A DNA stretch of 5,356 nt from SIG452 sp045580405 (GTDB lineage: Bacteria; Bacillota; Clostridia; UMGS1840), in NCBI GenBank assembly GCA_045580405.1, contig JAZNNT010000172.1, positions 1 to 5,356 on the forward strand, written 5' to 3'. Below are positions 1-5,356 of the stretch, piece after piece; position 1 is the stretch's first letter, and each line of letters opens with the position of its first letter. The notes under the pieces were generated by a model. It had not been told where the DNA came from and did not search any database. It saw only the letters and a program-made list of their open reading frames with translations. Both the position numbers and the translations under genes were made by a program.

Positions 1-545
1 ACCTTCACCGTCATAGCATGACGGGTCTGGTTGATTCCCGCATCCGAAAATTCACTCAGAAGCTCCACAAACACTTCCCCATAGGGATAAGCATCTACCC
101 GAAAATGCGGCCCACGGTTGGAAAGAATTTCAACTCCGGAAAGATTGCCCAGCGGAATGGAAATATCCGCATTTTTGGTGGCGGCAATTTTTTCAGAAAT
201 CAAAAGAGTCAGTTCAGAACGGAACCGGTTCATCACCGCTGTGTCGGGCAATACCAAGGTAGGCTCTCCTTCTTCTGTTTTTTCCACGCGAAGAAAATTA
301 CTCCCCAGGTATTCTTCCCGACCAAGCAATTCCGAAACAGAACGGTGCACCGTTTCCTGACCGATACGATTTGCCTTTGCTTCGCACAAATCCCGAAGAA
401 GGGGAGAAAAAATATCTGTATACCAGCGAAAACTGCCGAAAATCAATAATCCTAAAATAATCATCAAGAAAATACTGCCGCCGTGATGCCTGTGATAACG
501 GTATCCCGCCTGATTGATCACCCGACGCATCCCCACACCGCTCAT
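1..545 (-). CDS. yunB: YunB-like sporulation protein (partial, C-terminus outside window)
   Basis: I read this frame on the minus strand; it is open from the ATG at 545-543 to the window edge, giving 181 complete codons. A short basic, His/Arg-rich N-terminus (residues 7-21) is followed by one hydrophobic segment (about 24-39), then an extracytoplasmic-type region, so it is probably a single-pass membrane protein. The diagnostic stretch is residues 128-176: an IPLGNLSG motif (130-137), a NRGPHFRV segment (143-150), and AGINQTRH (169-176), which I recognise as the signature of the YunB family. Family members in Bacillus are about 250 residues and belong to the mother-cell sigma-E regulon; mutants sporulate poorly, but the biochemical role is unknown. 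The start is supported by an AAGGAGGGA ribosome binding site at 551-559, 5 nt upstream; an in-frame ATG at residue 6 is a weaker alternative. A terminator separates it from rpoD, so it is probably transcribed on its own. Confidence 0.88.
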   Translation of the reverse strand, partial: MSGVGMRRVINQAGYRYHRHHGGSIFLMIILGLLIFGSFRWYTDIFSPLLRDLCEAKANRIGQETVHRSVSELLGREEYLGSNFLRVEKTEEGEPTLVLPDTAVMNRFRSELTLLISEKIAATKNADISIPLGNLSGVEILSNRGPHFRVDAYPYGEVFVELLSEFSDAGINQTRHAMTVK

Positions 546-565
546 AACATTCCCTCCTTCCTATC

Positions 566-594
566 AGTTTATGAAAGTTTTGAAAGTTTGATAC
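566..594 (-). promoter_or_regulatory. Candidate sigma-E-type promoter for the yunB-like gene
   Basis: On the minus strand, CATAAACT (573-566) resembles the sigma-E -10 consensus CATACAnT with one core mismatch. It lies exactly 14 nt downstream of GTATCAA (594-588), a partial match to the sigma-E -35 element. The spacing is the one expected, and yunB in Bacillus is a known sigma-E target. The predicted start of transcription near 559-560 would leave a leader of only about 15 nt with the ribosome binding site at its very 5' end, which is tight. The -35 match is weak, so this is inference. Confidence 0.45.
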
Positions 595-602
595 AACAAA
601 AC

Positions 603-633
603 AAAAAAGCCTGTTTTTTTGAACAGGCTTTTT
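603..633 (-). terminator. Intrinsic terminator of the dnaG-rpoD operon
   Basis: A perfect 12-bp inverted repeat (604-615 and 622-633, core GCCTGTT/AACAGGC flanked by A5/T5) encloses a 6-nt loop. Read on the minus strand, the stem is followed directly by six T residues (608-603) and then GTTTTG. It begins 24 bp beyond the rpoD stop codon, where an operon terminator belongs. Because of the A/T flanks it also looks competent on the plus strand, where the stem is followed by T5 then C, but no plus-strand gene is seen upstream to need it. Confidence 0.9.
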
Positions 634-657
634 CGGACAATATTTGTCTTAGGAGTA

Positions 658-1746
658 TTAATCGAGATAATCTTTCAGTTTTTTGCTTCTGGAAGGATGC
701 CGTAATTTACGGAGCGCTTTCGCTTCAATCTGACGGATTCTTTCACGGGTTACGTTAAATTCTTTCCCAACTTCTTCTAAGGTTCTCATTCTGCCGTCAT
801 CCAGACCGAAACGAAGCTTCAACACACGGGATTCTCTGGGGGTTAAGGTGTCCAGTACAGAGGTTAACTGTTCACGAAGCAGCATATAGGTTGCAGAATC
901 TGCCGGAGCGGGCGCAGATTCGTCCTGAATAAAGTCACCCAAGTGACTGTCTTCTTCTTCCCCGATGGGAGTTTCCAAAGAAACGGGGTCCTGGGCAATT
1001 TTCTGGATTTCACGCACACGTTCCACGGTAGTGCCCAATGCTTTTGCCAGTTCGTCATGAGTAGGTTCTCTGCCTAACTCCTGAAGCAACTGACGGGTTA
1101 CTCTTAAGAGCTTATTGATGGTTTCCACCATATGCACGGGAATACGGATAGTTCTTGCCTGGTCTGCAATCGCTCTGGTGATGGACTGACGGATCCACCA
1201 GGTAGCATAAGTAGAAAATTTATAGCCTTTGCGGTAGTCAAATTTTTCAACCGCTTTAATCAGTCCTAAATTGCCTTCCTGAATCAGATCTAAGAATAAC
1301 ATGCCGCGACCTACATAACGCTTTGCAATACTTACCACCAGACGTAGGTTTGCTTCCGCCAGCTGACGTTCAGCTTCCTTATCGCCTTCCGACATCCGTT
1401 CTGCCAGTCTCAGCTCGTCCTCGGTGTGCAAAAGAGGCACCTTCCCGATTTCCTTTAAATACATTCTCACAGGGTCGTCAATGGAAATGCCTTCAGCGTT
1501 TAAGACAATGTTCATTTCGGTTTCATCAGGAAACTCCATATCCACCGCATCTTCAAAATCTTCGTCGCCCACAATTTCCACGCCCATTTTTTCCAGACGT
1601 TCATAAATTTTTTCAATATCATTTACCGAAACGTCAATCTGGTCTAAACGGACATTCAACTCGTTTAATGTAATTTTACCCTGTTTTTTTGCAAATTCAA
1701 TCAACTCTTTGATGACTTGCTTTTTATTCTCTGTAACTTCAGACAT
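658..1746 (-). CDS. rpoD: RNA polymerase primary sigma factor RpoD/SigA
   Basis: This is the housekeeping sigma-70 factor, which directs core RNA polymerase to vegetative promoters. At 362 residues it matches the Firmicutes SigA size (Bacillus subtilis SigA is 371). Domains in order: a compact acidic region 1.1 (about 1-85); region 1.2 with DPVRMYLKEIGKVPLL (91-106); region 2 (about 125-200), including the core-binding stretch DLIQEGNLGLIKAVEKFD and the -10 recognition/melting stretch YKFSTYATWWIRQSITRAI (175-193); region 3.0 with H205 and E208, the residues that contact an extended -10 TG; region 3.2 with GDFIQDE (270-276); and region 4.2, whose helix-turn-helix RTLEEVGKEFNVTRERIRQI (321-340) reads -35 elements. 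Nothing is missing. The ATG at 1746-1744 has an AAAGAGGT ribosome binding site (1762-1755). It lies 29 bp after dnaG in the same direction with no terminator between them, so it is co-transcribed. I saw no clear internal promoter in the last 150 bp of dnaG. Confidence 0.98.
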   Translation of the reverse strand: MSEVTENKKQVIKELIEFAKKQGKITLNELNVRLDQIDVSVNDIEKIYERLEKMGVEIVGDEDFEDAVDMEFPDETEMNIVLNAEGISIDDPVRMYLKEIGKVPLLHTEDELRLAERMSEGDKEAERQLAEANLRLVVSIAKRYVGRGMLFLDLIQEGNLGLIKAVEKFDYRKGYKFSTYATWWIRQSITRAIADQARTIRIPVHMVETINKLLRVTRQLLQELGREPTHDELAKALGTTVERVREIQKIAQDPVSLETPIGEEEDSHLGDFIQDESAPAPADSATYMLLREQLTSVLDTLTPRESRVLKLRFGLDDGRMRTLEEVGKEFNVTRERIRQIEAKALRKLRHPSRSKKLKDYLD

Positions 1747-1775
1747 CTTTTGTAACCTCTTTCCTAAGAATCCTT

Positions 1776-3491
1776 CTACTTGTTCTTATCGTTCTTTTCC
1801 TTTAGTTTTTTGGTATATTCCAGCAATTGTAACATATCGTCCCGATCGTCATCGGTAAAAGAAACCGTTTGTGTTTCACTTTCAATTTTTTGAAGCAGAG
1901 AGTCTAAGTAAATATGAAAATCAATGAACGGTTCTTTTATCATAAAGATTTCACTGGCTTCTTTTGCTTCTTCCCGATTCAAATGCCCAATAATCATTGC
2001 CACATCAGGTTTTTGGGCATCATCTGTCAGGCGACAAAAAATTTCGTAAATTTTTTGATGGAGTTCTTCACGAAACTGCTCTGCTTTGATTTTTTCCCGA
2101 ATTTTCGGAAAATATGACGGATTTTCCACCACCAGCTTGAGTAATGACTGAGACACACTTTTTTTTCGCAGCATCGACAACTCCACCGCATCTGCATTCG
2201 CTTCCAGTTTCCGATGCTTCTGCGCCTGTTTGACCTGCGTTAAAATAGAGTCATAGCTGATTTTGGTAAGCTCTGCCACTTTTTTGGCATACACCTCAAG
2301 CTCCAGCTTATTGTAAATGTTCTTTAAAATATGAATCGCCTTTTTGGTGTATTCAATTCGTTCTTCATCATCGGAAAAGCCACCCTTGGGATAAATTTGG
2401 GAAAGCTCGTAATCCACACCGCTTAAAGAACTTGCAATGGCTGTGCGGTAGGCTTCGGGTCCAAACTTTTTAATCAGCTCATCCGGGTCTTTGGCTCCGG
2501 AGTATTTTAAAATACGAACCTGAAGACCGTCTTTTTTTAAAATGTCCACCGCTTTTCTGGTAGCATTCTGACCGGCTCCGTCACTATCAAAGGAGATAAT
2601 CACCCGGTTAGTAAACCGTTTCAACAAGCGGGAATGGTCCTCACAAAACGCCGTTCCCAAAGATGCCACGGCATTTTGGAACCCTGCCTGATACAAGGCG
2701 ATAACATCCATATAGCCTTCCGCTAAGATAATGTAGTCCTCCGAAGTGTTTTTGGCAAGATTTAAGCTGAATAAATTCTGCCTTTTGGAAAAAATCGGGG
2801 TTTCGCCGGTGTTTAGGTATTTTGGGAGAGCATCACCCATTACCCGTCCGCCGAAAGCAATCACATTGCCTCTTAAATCCATTACCGGAAAGATTACCCG
2901 ATCCCGAAAGAAGTCAAAGATTCTTCCGTTTTTCATAAGACACAGACCGCTTTTTACGATATCTTCATCCGAAAAGCCGTTTTTTTTCAAGGTTTGATAC
3001 ATAAAGTTCCATTCGTTGGGTGCGTACCCCAAACCATACGTCTTTATGGTATCATCCGAAAGTCCCCTCCCGCGCAGGTAGGAGAGTGCCCCTCTTCCCA
3101 TTTCACTGTTTAGGCAACGAAAATAGGTTCTGCCGGCAATTTTATTCATTTCACGGATATTTCGTTTTAAACGGCTGTATTCACTGACTTCATCTTTTTC
3201 CTCAGGGAGGGGAATCCCCGCCCGTTGTGCCAGAAACTTAACCGCCTCCACAAAATCCAGATTTTCAATCTGCTCAATGAAATGAATCACCGTGCCCCCT
3301 GCTCCACAACCGAAGCAATGATAGAGCTGCATCTGGGGATTCACGAAAAAGGAGGGTGTTTTTTCCGAGTGAAAGGGACATAACCCTAAATATCGGCTGC
3401 CGCTGCGTCTTAGATTCACGTAAGAGGAAATCACATCCACGATGTCATTTTTCTCTTTGACTTCATTCAGGTACTCTTCTTCAAAGTACAA
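1776..3491 (-). CDS. dnaG: DNA primase DnaG
   Basis: DnaG synthesises RNA primers for Okazaki fragments and works with the replicative helicase at the fork. The 571-residue product is slightly shorter than Bacillus DnaG (603). Visible domains: an N-terminal zinc-binding domain with C38, H41, C59 and C62 in LCPFH...YHCFGCGAGG; the RNA-polymerase core with FRDRVIFPVMD (195-205), AFGGR (212-216) and PKYLNTGETPIFSK (223-236); a TOPRIM fold with the catalytic E258 in AEGYMD, the metal-binding DSDGAG (302-307) and DPDE (335-338); and a C-terminal region (about 430-571) where the helicase-binding domain sits, the least conserved part. The start is TTG (3491-3489): an in-frame TGA lies three codons upstream (3500-3498), so no earlier start is possible, and the following YFEEEYLNEVKEKNDIVDVIS aligns with the usual N-terminus of clostridial primases. 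The stop is TAG. It is the first gene of the dnaG-rpoD operon. Three A7-A8 runs occur in its coding strand but the frame is intact. Confidence 0.97.
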   Translation of the reverse strand: MYFEEEYLNEVKEKNDIVDVISSYVNLRRSGSRYLGLCPFHSEKTPSFFVNPQMQLYHCFGCGAGGTVIHFIEQIENLDFVEAVKFLAQRAGIPLPEEKDEVSEYSRLKRNIREMNKIAGRTYFRCLNSEMGRGALSYLRGRGLSDDTIKTYGLGYAPNEWNFMYQTLKKNGFSDEDIVKSGLCLMKNGRIFDFFRDRVIFPVMDLRGNVIAFGGRVMGDALPKYLNTGETPIFSKRQNLFSLNLAKNTSEDYIILAEGYMDVIALYQAGFQNAVASLGTAFCEDHSRLLKRFTNRVIISFDSDGAGQNATRKAVDILKKDGLQVRILKYSGAKDPDELIKKFGPEAYRTAIASSLSGVDYELSQIYPKGGFSDDEERIEYTKKAIHILKNIYNKLELEVYAKKVAELTKISYDSILTQVKQAQKHRKLEANADAVELSMLRKKSVSQSLLKLVVENPSYFPKIREKIKAEQFREELHQKIYEIFCRLTDDAQKPDVAMIIGHLNREEAKEASEIFMIKEPFIDFHIYLDSLLQKIESETQTVSFTDDDRDDMLQLLEYTKKLKEKNDKNK

Positions 3492-3510
3492 TCGGCATCA
3501 CACTCCTTTC
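3481..3510 (-). promoter_or_regulatory. dnaG translation initiation region with overlapping five-codon frame
   Basis: The ribosome binding site AAAGGAG (3509-3503) lies 11 nt from the dnaG TTG (3491-3489), longer than ideal, and only 4 nt from an out-of-frame ATG at 3498-3496. That ATG opens the frame ATGCCGATTGTACTTTGA (3498-3481, peptide MPIVL), which runs across the TTG and ends four codons into dnaG. The ribosome therefore sees a better codon at too short a distance and a weaker codon at too long a distance. This arrangement would be expected to limit primase synthesis, but whether the ATG is used is unknown. Confidence 0.55.
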
Positions 3511-3629
3511 TACCCGTCCGGGTTTCTTCATTAGTTTAATTCGACACAAATACGGTTTTTCCTTTTTTTTTGGAATTTTCTTGGGCTTTTTTTGAAGTTT
3601 TGGGGAAAACGGGAATTTTTTGGAACATT

Positions 3630-3658
3630 TTTATACAAATGCAGTCCAACTGTAACAA
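3630..3658 (-). promoter_or_regulatory. Housekeeping (sigma-A type) promoter for dnaG-rpoD
   Basis: On the minus strand TTGTTA (3658-3653) and TATAAA (3635-3630) are separated by 17 nt. They match the TTGACA and TATAAT consensus at 4 of 6 and 5 of 6 positions. Transcription would start near 3623, giving a leader of about 130 nt before dnaG. It is the best vegetative promoter I find by eye upstream of the operon, and it would make rpoD partly autoregulated. Confidence 0.7.
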
Positions 3659-3688
3659 AGATGAAACAGAAAATTAATGGTGTTTTAC

Positions 3689-3717
3689 TTGAATTTTCGG
3701 GGATATTATGTTATACT
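3689..3717 (+). promoter_or_regulatory. Housekeeping (sigma-A type) extended -10 promoter for the PBP gene
   Basis: TTGAAT (3689-3694) and TATACT (3712-3717) are separated by 17 nt. A TG one base before the -10 box (3709-3710) makes it an extended -10 promoter. The matching recognition residues H205 and E208 are present in the RpoD encoded in this window. Transcription would start near 3724, giving a leader of about 70 nt. Its -35 box is 30 bp from the dnaG -35 box, so the two promoters are back to back. Confidence 0.75.
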
Positions 3718-3779
3718 ATGGGCAAAGCAGCCTTGCATTGCAACAAAAATCATACATACGATTGTAAAAAGAACCAAAC

Positions 3780-3795
3780 GAGGTGACTTTTTTTG
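3780..3795 (+). promoter_or_regulatory. Ribosome binding site fixing the TTG start of the PBP gene
   Basis: GAGGTGA (3780-3786) is an exact match to the anti-Shine-Dalgarno complement and lies 6 nt before TTG (3793-3795). Its last three bases form an in-frame TGA stop (3784-3786), so no start upstream of the TTG is possible. The next in-frame ATG is at residue 26, far from any ribosome binding site and past the basic N-terminal tail. Confidence 0.88.
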
Positions 3796-5356
3796 AACAA
3801 TAATCAATCCAAACGGCTTAAAAAAGAAAAGAAAAAGGAACAGCCGAGAACCTTTTTCGGAGTGTTTATGAAAACCCTGTGGAACTTTTTTAAGTTTGCC
3901 ATTCCGGGTCTGTTTTTGTTTGGTGTGGCAGTGGTAATTTTCATTATCGCCTCCACGGAACCCATTGATGTGGAAAATTTAAATTTAGATTTAACCAGTA
4001 GCATCTATTATATGGACCAAAACGGAGAAGTGGCAGAATTTGAAAAAATTTCCGGTACCCAGAACCGATTCTGGGTAGAGTACTCCAAAGTGCCCCAATA
4101 TATGAAGGATGCCTTTGTTTCCATTGAGGACGAGCGTTTCTTCTCCCATAGCGGGTTTGACATCAAGCGAACCTTCCGTGCAGTACTGGACTATTTCTCC
4201 CAAGGCTCCGATGCTCAGGGAGGCAGCACCATCACACAGCAGTTGGTAAAAAATATAACCGGAAACAGCGACCGCAGTCCTGTGAGAAAAATCCAGGAAA
4301 TCTGGCTGGCATATCAGCTGGAACAGGAATTAACCAAGGAGCAGATTTTAGAACTGTATATGAACACCATTTATCTGGCACAAGGGGTAAACGGTGTGCA
4401 GACCGCCTCACGGCTATATTTCGACAAGGATGTTTCTGAGCTGACCTTAGCCGAATGTGCGTCCATTGCAGGCATTACTCAGTATCCCAGTTATTATGAT
4501 CCCTTTATTAATCCGGATAATAACAAACAAAAGCAAGAACTGGTGCTGAGTAAAATGCTGGAGCTTGGCAAAATTACTCAGGAAGAACACGATCAGGCTG
4601 TGGCAGAAGAATTAAATTTCAAAAAAGGAAATATGAAAACTTCGGCAGCTAATCAGTCTTATATTACCGAAATCATTATTGAGGATGCGGTGCAGCTTCT
4701 GATGGAACATCAGGGCCTTTCCAAAACTGTCGCAACCAAGAAAATCGTGTCCGGCGGTTATCAGATTATTTCCACTGTTGACCCCAAGGTTCAATCCTCC
4801 ATCAACAGTGTGTTCTCCGATCCGGCAAACTTCCCGAAATCTCCCCACAGTGACTATCCGCAGGGAGCCATTGTGGTAATGGATCCTCAAACCGGGCACA
4901 TCAAAGGAATGTATGGCGGTATCGGACCAAAGCCGGGTGCATATTCTTTAAACCGTGCCGTTTCCTCCACCCGTCAGCCGGGTTCCTGCATCAAGCCTCT
5001 GGGCGTATATGCACCGGCACTGGAAGCAGGCATTATTACCCCGAATACCGTTTATACCGATAAAGCCATAACCTATGGTAGCTGGAGCCCTAAAAACTAC
5101 TACGCTGGTTTTAAGGGTGAAATGTCTGTGCAAAGAGCAGTTGAGCTTTCCGTAAACACCATTCCCGTTCAGATTTTAGAGAAGTTAGGTGTAGAGCAGT
5201 CATATCGTTTCCTGCAGGATGAATTACACATCACCAGTTTAGATGAATCCGATAAAGTACTGGGTGCATTGGCGCCCGGCGGTATGACCAAAGGCGTATC
5301 CGTCCTGGAAATGACTGCAGCATACGCAACCTTTGCCAACAACGGCGTGTATGTGG
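3793..5356 (+). CDS. Class A penicillin-binding protein (transglycosylase/transpeptidase), partial at 3' end
   Basis: A bifunctional peptidoglycan synthase that polymerises lipid II glycan strands and cross-links peptides outside the membrane. The first 521 residues are present. A Lys-rich cytoplasmic tail (7-19) precedes one membrane anchor (about 33-53). The GT51 glycosyltransferase domain (about 70-265) shows the catalytic Glu E112 in IEDERFFSHSG, then GGSTITQQLVKN (143-154), the RKIQE segment, and ILELYMNTIYLAQGVNGVQTA. After a linker comes the penicillin-binding transpeptidase domain, with the nucleophile Ser398 and Lys401 in the S-C-I-K box and Ser453-Val-Asn455 as the SxN motif. The KTG motif and the C-terminus lie beyond the window. 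The phrases TLAECASIAGITQYPS and YYDPFINPDNNK are typical of clostridial PBP1a/PonA-type proteins, but the exact paralogue cannot be fixed from a partial sequence, so I give no symbol. The gene is divergent from dnaG and has its own extended -10 promoter and a TTG start. Confidence 0.95.
   Translation, partial: MNNNQSKRLKKEKKKEQPRTFFGVFMKTLWNFFKFAIPGLFLFGVAVVIFIIASTEPIDVENLNLDLTSSIYYMDQNGEVAEFEKISGTQNRFWVEYSKVPQYMKDAFVSIEDERFFSHSGFDIKRTFRAVLDYFSQGSDAQGGSTITQQLVKNITGNSDRSPVRKIQEIWLAYQLEQELTKEQILELYMNTIYLAQGVNGVQTASRLYFDKDVSELTLAECASIAGITQYPSYYDPFINPDNNKQKQELVLSKMLELGKITQEEHDQAVAEELNFKKGNMKTSAANQSYITEIIIEDAVQLLMEHQGLSKTVATKKIVSGGYQIISTVDPKVQSSINSVFSDPANFPKSPHSDYPQGAIVVMDPQTGHIKGMYGGIGPKPGAYSLNRAVSSTRQPGSCIKPLGVYAPALEAGIITPNTVYTDKAITYGSWSPKNYYAGFKGEMSVQRAVELSVNTIPVQILEKLGVEQSYRFLQDELHITSLDESDKVLGALAPGGMTKGVSVLEMTAAYATFANNGVYV

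Larger units (their letters stand above)
3492..3792. other. Divergent intergenic region between dnaG and the PBP gene
   Basis: This 301-bp stretch holds no convincing gene. From the dnaG side: the dnaG ribosome binding site (3503-3509); a small GC-rich hairpin (3512-3523, ACCC/GGGT with a 4-nt loop) just upstream of it; a strongly T-rich zone on the plus strand (about 3553-3632); a perfect small hairpin GTTTT-GGGG-AAAAC (3597-3610); the dnaG promoter (3630-3658); a 30-bp spacer between the two -35 boxes with a loose inverted repeat AAACA/TGTTT (3664-3668, 3681-3685); the PBP promoter (3689-3717); and an 11-bp dyad TTGCATTGCAA (3733-3743) in the PBP leader. An open frame of 64 codons at 3592-3786 has no ribosome binding site and an unremarkable composition, and I treat it as chance. 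I recognise no riboswitch, T-box or tRNA. Confidence 0.7.

Noticed and set aside
18..449. Plus-strand open frame of 143 codons at the left end.
   Set aside because: It is antisense to the yunB-like gene, whose minus-strand reading shows clear family motifs; this frame has no ribosome binding site or recognisable domain.
1776..1950. Possible internal promoter for rpoD near the end of dnaG, as known in Bacillus; TATACC on the minus strand near 1815 was examined.
   Set aside because: No acceptable -35 element at 16-18 nt spacing was found by eye, so an internal promoter cannot be supported.
3751..3758. CATACATA in the PBP leader, resembling a sigma-E -10 element.
   Set aside because: No matching -35 element lies about 14 nt upstream, and a much better extended -10 housekeeping promoter is present just before it.
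3592..3786. Open frame of 64 codons on the plus strand in the intergenic region, beginning ATGAAATTTTGGGG-like after a T-rich run.
   Set aside because: No ribosome binding site, overlaps both promoters and the PBP ribosome binding site, and the translation shows no recognisable domain, signal peptide or membrane segment.
1..5356. Search for a mobile element, CRISPR array, defence or toxin-antitoxin module, phage gene or other undescribed system.
   Set aside because: All coding space is taken by four conserved chromosomal genes with ordinary motifs; no direct-repeat arrays, transposase motifs or unexplained conserved-looking frames were seen.

Overview
This window looks like ordinary chromosome from a Gram-positive, endospore-forming bacterium, most likely a member of class Clostridia. 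The evidence is a dnaG-rpoD pair of the Firmicutes type, a 362-residue primary sigma factor with only a short region 1.1, a YunB-type sporulation protein, a class A penicillin-binding protein with clostridial-style glycosyltransferase motifs, moderately AT-rich DNA, strong GGAGG-type ribosome binding sites and TTG start codons. I cannot name a genus from the sequence alone.

Layout from left to right. Positions 1-545, minus strand: 5' part of a yunB-like sporulation gene whose 3' end lies outside the window. It has its own ribosome binding site and a candidate mother-cell sigma-E promoter. Positions 603-633: a strong intrinsic terminator closing the next unit. Positions 658-1746, minus: rpoD/sigA, the housekeeping sigma factor. 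Positions 1776-3491, minus: dnaG, DNA primase, starting at TTG. The dnaG-rpoD gap is 29 bp with no visible terminator, so the two form an operon (the macromolecular synthesis operon, here without rpsU directly upstream). Positions 3492-3792: a 301-bp divergent regulatory region holding one convincing housekeeping-type promoter for each direction. Positions 3793-5356, plus: the first 521 codons of a class A penicillin-binding protein, also starting at TTG and cut by the window end before its KTG motif.

Functionally, dnaG and rpoD couple initiation of DNA replication to housekeeping transcription, the divergent gene builds peptidoglycan, and the yunB-like gene is expected to act only during sporulation, behind a terminator that insulates it from the operon. 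I see no mobile element, CRISPR array, tRNA, rRNA, toxin-antitoxin, phage or defence genes, and no evidence of a previously undescribed system. The points worth a second look are small and regulatory: the candidate sigma-E promoter, the ambiguous dnaG start with an overlapping five-codon reading frame, paired TTG starts on the two divergent genes, and the compact divergent promoter region.
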